The notes: a model not told the origin generated them from the letters alone. Numbered from the stretch's first letter, positions 57,201 to 64,000 are shown. The stretch is 64,000 nucleotides of DNA from Scolanthus callimorphus (GCA_033964015.1 CM066916.1:12006501-12070500); one strand, 5' to 3'. Program-made: numbers and translations.

Positions 57201-60200
57201 TAGTGCGGACTGTCTTCCACGAATGTATTTTTAAGTTTATATTAAAATAGGCGATAATTGTTGAGGGGGACATCTTTGGGGTGTTACCTCTTCATTATTA
57301 TATGGCAACGATAGTACGCGCGCTCTGATTGGCTAACAAGCGGGCGTAACTCTCCGTAATGCCCACGGGCATTATGGAAATTCTTAAACACGAGGTTCCG
57401 GTATAAAAGGGATAACTCCTCCTACCCGGGGCTCGAGAACAGTCAGTTATTAATCAGCTGTCAAAGAGTGAACATCTCACTTCGTCTCTCTGTACCGCGA
57501 AATTCAAAATTTAGAATTCAAAATGTGAGCAAAAACGCCAACAAATGATTTCCTACCTTTTTAAATTTGTATTCCGTCTCATTTCTTGCAAAATAATTTT
57601 ATTCGAACCTGATTTGGTTCGGATAAAAACGCTTTTCTTCGCAGCACAGAATATTATTCGCTCTTTTGAATACTAATTAGTCTCGCTCTCCGCTGAGAAT
57701 AAAACATCGCTTTTGTTCTGTCAGAAATAGGTTCGAATAAAATTATTTTGCAATAAATGAAAAGGCACATGAGTTTAAAGAGCTAGGAAATCATTTATTT
57801 GTACTTTTGCATCGGTTTTGAATTCTAAATTTTGAATTTCGCGGTACAGAGAGATGAAGTGAGATGTTCACTCGTTGACAGCTGATTGATAACTGATTGT
57901 TCTCGGGCCCCGGGGTTATCCCTTTTATACCGGAACCTCGTGTTTAATGCCCGCTCCCAGTTCACGGACTGACAAGCATTCATCTCCTTTAAATAACACA
58001 AATTCAAAACGATTTTCAGCGAAATTCACAACAAGGAATACATGACACAGTATAACACCAGATCTAACTTGTGACAAGACGAAAATAATGGCCTGAATAT
58101 CAGAAATGACCTGTTTACAAAAGCAAACAGAGCCAAAAAAGTTACTGTAAGAAATTCGAGCGAGAAAATGAAGGGAGTCAAAATAGCAACAAAAGATAAA
58201 AGCTACTGTAAAGTCAAAATTTAATGGGAATTCAAGATACTCGAGAGCTAAAAATAATAACAGAAAGCGAGTTCAAACTTTGTGCTTACCGATAGTCAAG
58301 TCGCTCATTTCTTTTCTCTCTTCATCTCCTCGAGTTAAATTCATTCTTACTTGACGTTTGCTTTTGCACAAAAGCCGGCTAAAATAACCATGCAATTTGG
58401 AGGATAGCTTGTGAAGTATCTTCTTCAGGTTAACTCTTCTTCCGTACTTATTAAAGGCCTTTGTAATGAGCAATGCTTTCCCCAATGGTGCTAAAATAAT
58501 TTGAGCTGACGTCGAAGACTTGCTTCCCGGTTGCTTGCCGTTTGAAACTTCTGTAACTACTCAAAAGTTTCTCACAAATGACTAAACAGCATTATAAAAT
58601 GTAAAAGAAAGGATTCCGAAGTATTTGACATCCATAAGAGATTGATTACATTAGATCAAGTCTGGCGTGGTTTGCACACACGGGTGTTCTATCAGTTTGA
58701 CTCAGAGAATGAAAAACTCTGAATGAACTCGAGCGACGCGGGCGCGTGTCTGAGTTATTTCGGCGGGAAAATGAACGAGGCGACTTCCGGTTCGTAAAAA
58801 GTTTGTAGAAAAGTGCCATATAATAAACAACTTACTAACCTCGACCGTTCGGGCATTACGTGAAATATCAAACCTCGGTTAGTAAGTAGTTAATAATTTA
58901 GCATCGTTAAACGCTGATGCATTGAACAATTCTATTAAACACGCTTTGAAACATCTTCAATGATTTTCTGTTGGAATGCCAGACCTTGGTGCTGCCAATG
59001 TACAATGACATGTGTAACTGATAGAGAAGGGGGAGGTGGTGGTGTGGGTAGAGGAGTAGGAGGAGAAGACAGAGATGGTGGAACTTGTCCGACTCTCAAG
59101 CAATGCATAGTACATGTTCTACAATTTTCTAACCATTGGCAAAACAAAGAAAAGCTTTGCAAGTCTTGATAAGTGCGGACTGTTTTTACTAATGTTTTTA
59201 AGCATTTTATATTAAAATTGTTGAACGTTGTTGAGGTGAACCTCTTCGATAATGTAAATACTGATGAATTGAACATATTTAAGGATAGCTGAACACGCTT
59301 TGAAAAATATTCAATGATTTTCTATTAGGATGCCAAACCTTAGTGCTGCCGACGTACAATGATATGTCCAGCTCATTAAACCCTGGGTCAAATGATGATG
59401 TGGATGGTGGTGACAATGTGGTGTTAATAATGATGATGGTGTTGGTGATAACTAACTTAACAGTGTTGCGCTCCAAACCGTTGCAAGAACGATAACGCTT
59501 TGGATTGTTTTTTGACAAGTTTTGCGTCCTGACAAGTTACAAGTGGCTCTGTTTGTCTGGCCTTTCAATGTGATATGTTCTGCGGACCTTCTCAAAAATA
59601 TGTCAAAAACTTTATCCTTGTGGCAATGTTTTCGGCGCGCTACACTGTAAGTTTTTAAAAAGCTGATCTTGATCATTTCCTTTAAAGCTATAAAGATCTT
59701 TAATCATTTTTTTCTGAAGGAGAAGCACTGAACATTGATCCTCGAGGTTTCTACTGCACCCTCTACTCTTCACTATTACGTCTTCACGCAGGTAGATAAA
59801 GCAACCACTGAATTATTAACGTTGTAGCGACGTCTTGTTTGCCAAATAGAAACATAGCGTTTGTGCCTTCGAAACACGTCTTTGTAGCGCCAAAAATATT
59901 TGGTGTCTACGATTACTGCCATTTTCATTATTTTGCGAACGCCTACTTGACATTTCTGAACGCCAAACTGTGTTTTGACTTCCGTCCATCAAACCTTTTA
60001 AGACAGGCGCATGAACTTTTTCTATGTTTCGTTTGCATTTTATAGAGCGGATTTCAGATGACCGTCGTGTTTGCAATTGGTTTGCTTTCTCATTGGCTGC
60101 TTATTTCTATCAACCAATCAAATTGCGAACTAATTACAAGCAAGGAATTGGTTCGGCTCCTGATTGGCTGGGCTGGAAACCATTCAGCAGTAAGTTGTAA

Positions 60201-63200
60201 TTACTCTTGTTTCTGATTGGCTAGTGATTGCTCAATTGCAATTACTTTCACGACAGTCATGTGAAATCCGCTCTATCGTGGAAAATTTGGTTTTAAAGCG
60301 CAAGCCCTTATTACATGTGTTACGGAAAGACATTTCATATTTTAAAAAGTAGCGTTAATAATTTAATATTTCATTTTAACTACTCATTACTAGACCTTCC
60401 TGCATAGAATTGAGCGCTTAAAGGCCCATCACCAACCGGGAGCCCTTGCGCCCCGTTTCTTTTGTTTTCAAATGGATCCATTGTTTGTCGGGTGCTCTGA
60501 TTGGCTGAGAGTCTGCAAAGGCTCTCGGTTGGTGATGGGCCTTTAAGATTAAGTCAAAACATTATAGATGAAATTATGTATCAGAACTGATCTTTAACTT
60601 ATGTATCAGAACTGATCTTGGACTCTGCTATCGTAAGACCTACCAGTATGTTAACCTCATGTACTCAGAATTCGGAAGTGTCAGCAGTTTCTGGGCCCAA
60701 TTCTGTCAGATCTGGAGATTTCATTTTAGGGTAAAACCTAGGTTTGTCTATTTGATCATAGAAACCGATCAAGTCCTTTTTATTTTGCAATCGTTCGTGT
60801 ATTTAAATTCATGCTTGTGAAAAACTCCTTGTAACGCACTCTTCATAGACATGCGCACTAGACGTTAATTTGTAGTCATGCGCAGTAATTTAGCCTTGTA
60901 AGCAATTTTGTAACTATTTCGGTGGTTGTTTCAATGCGCTACAACAGACAATAATTCTAGTCATAGCATTCACGCTGATTGGATGAATAATGAACTTTAA
61001 AACCGTTTCAACTTGAAATGTTTCCGAAACCTGTCTTGGAATTACCTTGCCCCAGGCGTTGTTGGCTGTCAAAGCGTATAAATAGAGAACGAATTTGACT
61101 GTAATCTCACAAGTAAGTTAGTCTAAAATAAGTTACAAGCAGGAGCAAGGAAGGCGAGTTGTGGTTACAGACTGTAATTCCACGTAGGACGGATTAGTAA
61201 GTTGTACAGTAGATACTGAGTAAGGAAGCTCTTCTCAGGACTGAACCTTCTATGAAAACCTACTCTGGTCGTCTGGAGCCTTCAACTCTGCTCAATTTGC
61301 TAACCTCCCGCGTCATCAAGCTTGTTAAAGGAATTTGACATTAAATCTAGAAATCCAGAAGATGTCGGGTAATTAGTTCAAAAAGCCAATCAAAGCCTTC
61401 GTGAAATCACCCAGAGCGGTTCACTAGTTTGATTGACGGAAGCCAAACCGTGGTTTGTTAGCTGGCGTAGAGCTCGCAAAATGGCAGTAAACGCAAAACC
61501 CAGTAACATGCGTTTCTAACTTAATTTCCAGGGGCAAGTAGTGCGGACGTAGATGTGGCCATCAAGTGTTTGGAGGTGATGATGCACAAGAGACGAAAAC
61601 AGGTAATGAAACTAGATCAGGTATCAAAGTGCAATTAGGTTCCCGGGCTGCTTCTGTGGCATAAAGTTGGCGCAAGTGTGTCTCTAACCATAACCCACAA
61701 TCCCCGCCAAAACTTTTGACACATTTCTAAACGTTTTAACCGTTGTTCTTAACATTGAGATCCTTAGTAAGAGCCTCCCATCAACAAGCTCCTTTCTCCC
61801 CTTTTCCCCTTCAATCAATGGTGTTTCTGTAGGGATATCATCGGGATTTTGTACGATGCAGTTGGGATTTCAACATTGCACAGGGGAGGGGGAGGCGCAT
61901 TACTGTTGTCCGGTCTTTCGTCGTCCTTGAGCATTTTGTAGCGTTACTAAATGGAGGGAGTGTGTCAACTAGTTTTGGCGCGAATTGCAGCTTTGGAATG
62001 ATCCTTGTCTTATTGGGTTTATTAAAGAGCTCACATTAGCCACAAGTTTTGTGCTTGATTTACCAAATTCAGTCGAAAGTATCGCACTACATTCCCGAAT
62101 TCAGCCGTTGGAAATGGATGTTTCTTCTGACTCAGTATGTTGCTAGGCTGACAAAATGGCGGCTGATAGAGGCATTTTAACTTGATCGGGACGACGCCAC
62201 AAAGATATCCAGAATTTTAAACCATGCTTCCTGAATAATAGAATTGAGATGTCCTTTTTGGTGGATGATCTTAGTTTTGTTTTTTTCAGTCTTGTATTTA
62301 TTACTTAGTATGGTATTATTAACCAAAGTATGGTATTATTAAACCAAGGATGTACATTTGTCATGTTCAAGGTGCCCACACAGAGGGTTAGCGCGTTCAT
62401 CAAGCGCTTGTCTACAGTATCTCTACATGGTATGCCTAACAGCTCATTGGCTCAACTGGCATTCGTCAGAACATTCTTTCAGGTGAGATTCTCTGGGCAG
62501 CGCATCACACATGCTCGAGGATCAGAACATAGAAACTTTTGAGAAAATATATTGTTGTGTTTGGAATAAAACATTTCATATCATATAGAGATTAGTTGGA
62601 GAGTTGCTAAAAGTTGGTTGTCCGATGGTCACAAGGGTTTTTTGGTCTTGCTGATCTTCCAAACCATTCGTTTTGGCAGGTTTTGCTTCTGGTATGATTT
62701 TAAACTCCTCTAAATGAGTATTTCCTCCGAGTTTCATCCTTTCCTTGTCTAGGTTCCAAGCGGATGCAATTGGTTTGCGAATTGAACGTTTTGATTTCTA
62801 ACCAGGTTGAGCAGTTTTCAACCTTTGAAAATTTCAAAATTTGATAGCGAAAGCTATTAAACCTTACGTACGAATGTCTATATAATGAATCTATATAAAG
62901 TTTCATTAACTTTTTCTTTGAAGACCAAGTTCGAGGTGTTTATGTAAAAAACTGGCCTTTCTTTATAACCTTTAACCAACCGTGACATAGCCCATTAAAA
63001 ACCCGAAAATGATATCAGTTCAGATGGGGCCTACGTCGTAACGCCCCAAGTCTCGAAGACGCGAAGGTCTAACCATTTGCAGGTGTTAAAGCAAAGGCAG
63101 CACCTTCTGAATTATTTAGATCATGAGTGCTAGTCGGCTGAGCCACCTGCCTCCTGCACAACAGATCTCAGTGAGAAGTCTACTAGAAACCACATTCAAA

Positions 63201-63476
63201 TTCCCAGTCTTTGGAGTCTGTTGCTGAGTGATTCCCGGCTTTTTCCTTCCCTTAGGTGTTCTCAAGATGCCAGACGCTACTCGATAGTGATAGCCTGGGT
63301 ACGGGACTGTTCAGACCGGAAGTGGAAGACCCGGAAATGAGTAACACAGAGAGCACTGCATGCTGGGAGCTGTCGACTCTTGGCTCGCGCTATTTTCACC
63401 CCACAGTTCGAACGTTCGCGTCTACTATAATGTCTGGTTGTACTGGAAAGGGGGCTAATAGTCAGTTGACAAGAAT
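30281..63476 (+). CDS. NOC3L: Nucleolar complex protein 3 homologue (NOC3L), 3' end outside the window
   Basis: Eighteen exons: 30281-30483, 32420-32592, 33676-33875, 34007-34125, 34604-34646, 35391-35484, 36223-36281, 46847-46971, 47790-47861, 48097-48153, 48950-49105, 53497-53577, 54390-54560, 56356-56419, 59720-59791, 61532-61602, 62372-62482, 63256-63476. About 697 codons; animal NOC3L is ~800, so about 100 C-terminal residues lie beyond the edge. The start has a lysine-rich nucleolar signal ([10 protein letters not shown]). The NOC3 core includes [101 protein letters not shown] and [16 protein letters not shown]. Family role: nucleolar/nuclear partner of NOC2 in assembly and export of pre-60S ribosomal particles, also linked to pre-replication complexes in yeast. 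All phases match except exon 46847-46971, which is one base short (see separate entry). Exon 48950-49105 carries an Asn run (AAC repeats). Introns hold many transposon remnants and one antisense GPCR. Confidence 0.93.
30757..30960. mobile_element. Element of the GGATTTCAGATGACTGTCGTG family
   Basis: The left end GAGTGGATTTCAGATGACTG with TCGTGAAAGCAATT matches the ends of 60045-60286 and, less well, 14886-15006. The interior has repeated AACCAATCA words. In NOC3L intron 1. Confidence 0.5.
30956..31306 (-). CDS. Coiled-coil ORF, probably a retroelement gag-like fragment
   Basis: A 116-codon intronless frame antisense in NOC3L intron 1. The central part is a strongly charged, heptad-like helix ([20 protein letters not shown], then [18 protein letters not shown]) followed by an Ala/Ser/Thr-rich segment. 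This layout is common at the start of gag-like proteins of invertebrate retroelements, and a LINE-type fragment lies next to it, but I cannot name a family. No downstream polymerase frame follows. Codon usage is GC-richer than the surrounding intron, supporting an inserted origin. Confidence 0.4.
   Translation of the reverse strand: MYNLWPRRKSVDYSSLHSASFAVPMENKTQQHTDDSGAEQAAPVFTEASLEELEVLVQREEADLEATRRTQRRQQLQDKLATLRAAKANAQGAATGTSSSKATAPVIASGCDCWRA
31399..31650 (+). pseudogene. 3' end of a non-LTR retrotransposon ORF2 (fragment)
   Basis: The 83-codon frame ends in [18 protein letters not shown] followed by a Ser-Phe-Lys terminus. This is the 'FFP...W N-LP' C-terminal signature of reverse transcriptases from CR1/L2/jockey-type LINEs. 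The upstream polymerase and endonuclease portions are absent, as is usual for 5'-truncated copies. No target duplication was identified. It lies in NOC3L intron 1 on the same strand as the gene. Confidence 0.6.
31768..31974. mobile_element. MITE-like element (GGGGGTCCTG...CAGGACCCCC)
   Basis: Left arm GGGGGTCCTGTGGTTTGTTT and CTGGCACTCA, right arm TGAGTGCCAG, AAACAAACTGCAGGACCCCC and GCGGAAAACGTC. Imperfect arms of ~55 bp. In NOC3L intron 1. Confidence 0.7.
32597..32788. mobile_element. MITE-like element, GTGTGGTTCCA ends, copy A
   Basis: GTGTGGTTCCATAAAATATC at the left, GATAATTTCTGGAACCACAC at the right. Interior CCCCCCACCC..CTGGAATTTCC appears in both orientations. The left end begins four bases after the donor of NOC3L exon 2. 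The second family member is at 52009-52158. Confidence 0.8.
33088..33452. mobile_element. MITE with 23-bp perfect ends (TTTTAGTCAAATCACACTA...), copy A
   Basis: Positions 33088-33110 and 33430-33452 are exact inverted copies over 23 bases (starting TTTTAGTCAAATCACACTAG). The interior words AGCCAAAAACGTTTTCTGG and ACACTTTTCGCTACTAGTAG are shared with copy B (36434-36610). Between them, copy A carries an extra ~180-base segment (33160-33345) with a 27-base T-run, AT-rich sequence and an (AC)n microsatellite. Copy B lacks this segment, so it is a secondary insertion or expansion. Confidence 0.85.
34225..34552. mobile_element. Inverted-end element (GGGTGCTTGT...ACAAGCACCC)
   Basis: AGGGTGCTTGTCATAAGGTATC at the left, with ATCTTTTAGGGGTC words repeated inside and AACAAGCACCCCCACCC at the right. 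The ends are 10-bp exact. It fills most of the NOC3L intron between exons 34007-34125 and 34604-34646. Confidence 0.55.
34884..35126. mobile_element. TTAA-bounded MITE (piggyBac-like), member 1
   Basis: TTAA then AGGGAGCCTGTCACG at the left; CGTGACAGGTTCCCT then TTAA at the right. Imperfect 15-bp inverted ends flanked by TTAA are the hallmark of piggyBac-type integration. No coding capacity. In the NOC3L intron between exons 34604-34646 and 35391-35484. Confidence 0.75.
36434..36610. mobile_element. MITE with TTTTAGTCAAATCACACTA ends, copy B
   Basis: Ends at 36434-36452 and 36594-36610 are inverted copies (TTAGTCAAATCACACTA). The interior contains AACGTTTTCTGGTCTGATCA and a central CTACTAGTAGGCTATAACTTATAGCC... 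palindrome. It is shorter than copy A because it lacks the microsatellite-bearing segment. The flanking GAGGAATAATTG sequence belongs to another palindromic element starting near 36362. Confidence 0.8.
37012..37770. mobile_element. MITE-like element with CCCC[GC]CCCACACG ends, interrupted
   Basis: GACCCCGCCCACACG and GTTTGCGTTTTCG at the left; CGAAAACGCAATCGTGTGGA and CGGGGCTTAG at the right. The interior is built of GAAAACG / CGTTTTC words. A second transposon (37175-37565) has inserted inside it and duplicated 8 bases of this element, giving a clear order of insertion. Confidence 0.8.
37175..37565. mobile_element. hAT-type MITE with 8-bp target duplication
   Basis: Ends CCCAGGGGGGGTACTCGGAT and its complement ATCCGAGTACCCCCCTGGG continue as ~45-bp inverted arms (ATAAAAATGACGGGGG next). 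The 8 bases CGTCAGAT lie directly outside both ends (37167-37174 and 37566-37573), an intact target-site duplication of the size made by hAT transposases. The interior is non-coding, with repeated ATACCCAAAAAAATAC words. Any open frame across it is accidental. Confidence 0.85.
39430..39615. repeat. Inverted-repeat element (GCTTTCCATTT / AAATGGAAAGC)
   Basis: GTGCTTTCCATTTACC at the left and GGCGCTTTCCATTTGATTT at the right, with AAATGGAAAGCG twice inside and AATACCGGTTGG / AATTACCGGTTTC words. Probably two merged or partly inverted copies; MITE-like. Confidence 0.5.
40249..40708. mobile_element. Large imperfect palindrome, TTTACACGACAGGGATTTTT ends
   Basis: Left arm (40249-~40425) and right arm (~40528-40708) are complementary over about 175 bases. 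The ends are CATTTACACGACAGGGATTT / AAATCCCTGTCGTGTAAATG, then GGCACGGCTCGG / CCGAGCCGTGCC, and GACTACGTGGCGAGGTA / TACCTCGCCACGTAGTC. The centre carries two direct copies of a CACGACAGA...GGCACGGCTCGG unit. The 137-codon open frame through it (40349-40762) is a by-product. Confidence 0.85.
41050..41166. repeat. Inverted repeat AATCATGTGATGATTCCTTT...
   Basis: ATCATGTGATGATTCCTTTG with GGTGG (from 41051) pairs exactly with CCACC and CAAAGGAATCATCACATGAT (to 41165). Arms of 25 bp, about 65 bases apart. Confidence 0.8.
42706..43664 (-). pseudogene. Class A (rhodopsin-like) GPCR, single exon, frameshifted before TM7
   Basis: The main frame (43664-42894, 256 codons) covers a short N-terminus with an N-glycosylation-type site (LNTSC) through TM6. 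Visible motifs are TM1 [11 protein letters not shown]2 LAVADFLLG, a TM3 end SVDRS in place of D-R-Y, and TM6 [10 protein letters not shown]. It stops by TAG at 42894. TM7 and the tail, with [11 protein letters not shown] (NPxxY motif), are intact in another frame that runs to a stop at 42706. One base added or lost near 42895-42940 separates them. Intronless, as many invertebrate class A receptors are. The ligand cannot be named. It lies antisense inside a NOC3L intron. Either a recent pseudogene or a functional gene with a sequencing indel; upstream and downstream frames are otherwise undamaged, which favours the second. Confidence 0.8.
45908..45982 (+). ncRNA. tRNA-like segment (tRNA pseudogene or SINE head)
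   Basis: TGAATTGGCTAGTGCGCTAG resembles a pol III A box, and GGGTTCGGAACCGCC, about 40 bases on, resembles a B box (GGTTCGAATCC). It is followed by a T-run at 45977-45985 that could terminate pol III. I cannot fold a full cloverleaf with a matching acceptor stem, so this is not called a functional tRNA. Confidence 0.4.
46283..46500 (+). pseudogene. Two decayed tandem copies of the next NOC3L exon start
   Basis: TTCTCTGTTCTTTGCAGAG, i.e. the acceptor of exon 46847-46971, occurs three times: near 46281, 46390 and 46831. Each is followed by AAGGTGGCTGT[GA]CACTGT and a version of GAGCCACTTTAA. The first copy continues TTATTTAAGG (stop in the coding frame), and the second AGTAAAGG with CACTGTTAGAG (stop). 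Both lose similarity at the point where the working exon reads TATCACACGAACC. They are therefore non-coding relics of repeated local duplication covering intron end plus ~80 bases of exon. Confidence 0.8.
46847..46971 (+). CDS. NOC3L: NOC3L exon 8, apparently one base short
   Basis: The exon follows TTCTTTGCAG and precedes GTGGGT. It reads [20 protein letters not shown] and [13 protein letters not shown] in the frame set by the preceding exon. After the run CCCC at 46940-46943 the matching frame changes: the frame that joins correctly to the next exon reads MDDVRYDGQ. The exon is 125 bases where 126 would keep phase. One C or G missing around 46940-46944 is the simplest explanation. Whether this is an assembly error in a homopolymer or a real inactivating mutation cannot be told here; all other visible exons are intact, which favours error. 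Confidence 0.8.
48326..48500 (+). mobile_element. Partial copy of the AAGGTGACT(T/C)CAACAAAA element
   Basis: AAGGTGACTCCAACAAAATG, CACTGCAATTTTCGCTCGTA-like and CGAATGACCCCAAATCAGAA words match the element at 7938-8412. The right arm is missing or too diverged to see. In the NOC3L intron before exon 48950-49105. Confidence 0.65.
48692..48847. repeat. Inverted repeat ACACAGGGAATTTCTGCAGA
   Basis: ACACAGGGAATTTCTGCAGA with AACCC (48694-48718) pairs with GGGTT and TCTGCAGAAATTCCCTGTGT (48821-48845). Inner CATGGG / CCCATG and GAAATTCAG-type words continue the fold. The 186-codon frame crossing it is open only because the fold merges with the downstream NOC3L exon. Confidence 0.75.
49248..49426 (+). 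repeat. Direct repeat, ~73 bp, two copies
   Basis: GCAAAAGGTCTTGGGTAACG and TTTATGATTGGATGACGGGA, followed by TCATGTGATT, occur at 49248-49320 and 49352-49424 with a single visible change. About 30 bases separate them. An inverted GGTTTTGGCC / GGCCAAAACC pair lies just upstream at 49130-49156. Confidence 0.8.
49427..52000. other. NOC3L intron; no other gene seen
   Basis: Contains the hairpin at 50535-50635 and scattered short ORFs (49590-49805, 50818-51126, 51167-51400) that lack splice context or recognisable products. Confidence 0.45.
50535..50635. repeat. Hairpin element, loop GGGCCGTAGGCCC
   Basis: GTTAATTACCGAGATTCGAG and CAATAACCCCAATACATCCC at the left, GGGATGTATTGGGGTTATTG and CGAGAATCGAGGTAATTAAC at the right. 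Nearly perfect arms of ~44 bp around the loop GGGCCGTAGGCCC. Same architecture as 5496-5592. Confidence 0.8.
52009..52158. mobile_element. MITE-like element, GTGTGGTTCCA ends, copy B
   Basis: GTGTGGTTCCAGAAATTATC at the left and TATTTTCTGGAACCACAC at the right. The interior ATACAAATACTGTATTTTTC and GGAATTCCAGAG resemble copy A at 32597-32788. It is followed by a palindromic cluster of TTACCTATTAATCCATAATG words at 52168-52285. Confidence 0.8.
52168..52285. repeat. Clustered direct/inverted copies of a 30-bp word
   Basis: TTACCTATTAATCCATAATG followed by AGC[CA]ATATA occurs at about 52216 and 52249, and its near complement (TATATGGCTTATTATGGATT) at about 52176. A small hairpin plus a tandem step. 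Confidence 0.7.
52519..52678. repeat. Inverted repeat TTTTGCCCATTTCAGATCAC...
   Basis: TTTTGCCCATTTCAGATCACG plus TAGCATTCCCATGAGT at the left pairs with ACTCATAGGAATGCCA plus CGTGATCTGAAATGGGCAAA at the right. Outer CTTCGGCTT / AAGCCGAGG words add to the arms. About 50-bp arms; MITE-like. Confidence 0.75.
53617..53935 (+). repeat. Dispersed repeat, CAGCTCGTAAGCTGAATT family, copy 2, with tRNA-like tail
   Basis: CAGCTCGTAAGCTGAATTACG, CATAAGCACAGACACTAAAT and CCCCTGAAACTGG match copies 1 and 3. At 53868-53930 a segment whose complement reads GGCTCAGCGTTACGGCGTTG and, ~30 bases on, GGGTCCACTCCCGG resembles pol III A- and B-box spacing, so the family may be a tRNA-derived SINE oriented to the minus strand. 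Confidence 0.65.
53959..54182 (+). repeat. Dispersed repeat, CAGCTCGTAAGCTGAATT family, copy 3
   Basis: CAGCTCGTAAGCTGAATTGCG, CATAAGCACAGACTCTGAGG and GAAAGACGTGAAACACAGTA. Closer to copy 1 (25870) than to its neighbour copy 2, so the two adjacent copies are separate insertions rather than a simple tandem duplication. Confidence 0.75.
54635..54772. repeat. Inverted repeat TTGTGATTTCCAGAATAAAC nested in the TTAA element
   Basis: TAAGCAATTATTGGATGAGG and TTTTGTGATTTCCAGAATAA, ACAATGTC on the left; GACATTGTTTATTCTGGAAA and TCACAAAAACCGAATTCAATAA on the right. Short GC-rich loop around AAAGGCCGAGCC. Confidence 0.75.
55283..55692. repeat. 410-bp inverted repeat nested in the TTAA element
   Basis: Arms of about 150 bp: GACAGAACCCAAAAATGGCA, AGTCAGATAGGCTTGATTCT, GAGAATCCTTATACAATAAG at the left, with complements AATCAAGCCTATCTGACTTT and TTGCCATTTTTGGGTTCTGT at the right. 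The ~105-base centre has AACCAAAG and CTTTGGTT words, so it is folded too. Transcripts would form long double-stranded RNA. Confidence 0.8.
56820..57260. repeat. Dispersed element with GGA-repeat core, copy 1
   Basis: A (GGAAGAGGA)n-like purine tract at 56930-57090 is followed by TTGTCCGACGCTCTTGCAAT, TTTTCTAACCATTGGCAAGA and AGTGCGGACTGT. The same flank follows the shorter purine tract of copy 2 at 58935-59265. Minus-strand Ser- or Pro-rich frames (up to 132 codons) are translations of the purine repeat, not genes. In the NOC3L intron between exons 56356-56419 and 59720-59791. Confidence 0.75.
57343..57962. mobile_element. 620-bp inverted-repeat element (GAGGTTCCGGTATAAAAGGG arms)
   Basis: Arms of ~135 bp: CACGAGGTTCCGGTATAAAA, CAGCTGTCAA, GAGTGAACATCTCACTTC, TCTGTACCGCGAAATTCAAA on the left, complemented on the right by TTTGAATTTCGCGGTACAGA through TATACCGGAACCTCGTG. 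An inner AAAATAATTTTATTCGAACC / GGTTCGAATAAAATTATTTT pair continues the fold. GGTATAAAAGGG gives each arm a TATA-like sequence facing inward. Confidence 0.85.
58930..59400 (+). repeat. Dispersed element copy 2 plus partial tandem copy
   Basis: AAACACGCTTTGAAACATCT, TCAATGATTTTCTGTTGGAAT and GTGCTGCCAATGTACAATGA at 58937-59010, then a GGAGGTGG-type purine tract and the flank shared with 56820-57260. The first ~85 bases are repeated at 59291-59376 (GAACACGCTTTGAAAAATAT...). The 113-codon minus frame is a by-product. Confidence 0.7.
60045..60286. mobile_element. MITE of the AGAGCGGATTTCAGATGACC family
   Basis: AGAGCGGATTTCAGATGACCG with TCGTG at the left and CACGACAGTCATGTGAAATC with CGCTCT at the right, 26-bp nearly perfect inverted ends. 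The interior is rich in CAATCA/TGATTG words. Best preserved of the three family members in the window. Confidence 0.8.
60417..60549. mobile_element. TTAA-bounded MITE (piggyBac-like), member 3
   Basis: TTAA plus AGGCCCATCACCAACCGGGAG at the left, CTCTCGGTTGGTGATGGGCCT plus TTAA at the right; ~21-bp inverted ends and only ~85 bases between. Different end sequence from members 1 and 2, so a separate family using the same target. Confidence 0.8.
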
Positions 63477-64000
63477 GTGAGTATAGAAGTTTGCTTGAGT
63501 CTCTTCTAACCCTCAAACCCACGATGAAGAGTTGGCTTTTGGTAACATTGTGCGGAGAACGCGAACGATCAAAGTGATTTCATATTTTTAAGGAAAAATA
63601 AATGATTCCCAAATGATTGTTAATTCGAGATCGTAGATTCAGGTTATTCATGGTGTTGAAATACTACCTCTGCGTTGGATCCATTCAAGACTTGATGTCG
63701 TGTTTGGAGATTTTGTATGTTTTATATGTACATGGGAGGTCCAGCCAAAAGTGTTACACAACACGACTTCCTTCAATAAGTTGTTGATTTATTAAGTCAT
63801 TTTTCATCGAGGGCAAACCTATATGTAAAGTATACCTACAATTCGGTTCGCTCTCTACTACTGTCTAAACGAGCAAATATTTGATGAAGGTGACCTGTTT
63901 ATAAGCGCCAACGATGCCTTGAGACCTCATTTCCCAAATAAAACTTAGAATCTTACCTTTTCAACAATAACCAGGAAATAACCCGTCACCTTGTGACGTT
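63477..64000. other. NOC3L intron, right edge
   Basis: The last visible NOC3L exon ends in phase 2 at 63476. I see no continuation of the C-terminal NOC3 sequence before the window ends. Confidence 0.5.

Noticed and set aside
9834..63476. A coordinated multi-gene system
   Set aside because: AdipoR, LRRC74-like, NOC3L and the GPCR have unrelated roles, mixed strands and large spacers; nothing links them beyond proximity.

Overview
The window reads as a gene-containing stretch of an invertebrate animal nuclear genome. Genes are split by GT-AG introns, the DNA is AT-rich, and introns and spacers are full of short inverted-repeat (MITE-like) elements. Conserved products are metazoan: an adiponectin receptor (PAQR family), an LRRC74-like leucine-rich-repeat/EF-hand protein, the ribosome-biogenesis factor NOC3L and a class A GPCR. 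Repeat style and gene architecture suggest a cnidarian, probably an anthozoan. That assignment is inference and was not tested by any search.

Layout. Positions 1-1616 hold a satellite-like array of ~115-bp units whose orientation flips twice. 1.7-9.8 kb is mostly non-coding, with several hairpin elements and a compact two-exon gene on the minus strand (6548-6970) for a ~70-residue secreted, cysteine-containing peptide precursor with a well-placed AATAAA. 9.8-15.7 kb is the adiponectin receptor (minus strand, 5 exons or more). 15.7-18.4 kb looks non-coding. At 18.5-19.9 kb exons of an unrecognised basic protein (plus strand) end in a stop codon that overlaps the ATG of the LRRC74-like gene (19916-29535, 14 exons, all splice phases consistent). 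NOC3L starts 746 bp further on (30281) and runs past the right edge of the window; 18 exons are visible, up to 63476. A 10.6-kb NOC3L intron (36282-46846) hosts a single-exon class A GPCR on the opposite strand, broken by a frameshift between TM6 and TM7.

The genes are functionally unrelated (membrane ceramidase-type receptor, LRR/calcium protein, 60S ribosome biogenesis, signalling receptor), and I see no sign of a dedicated multi-gene system. The more unusual points are: the 11-residue amphipathic repeats at the N-terminus of the adiponectin receptor; the small secreted-peptide gene; decayed tandem exon copies directly upstream of working exons in both NOC3L and the LRRC74-like gene; the ATGA overlap between two adjacent coding regions; four places where one inserted or missing base would restore a reading frame (either assembly indels or true lesions); and nested transposable elements, including one with a clear 8-bp target duplication and three bounded by TTAA.
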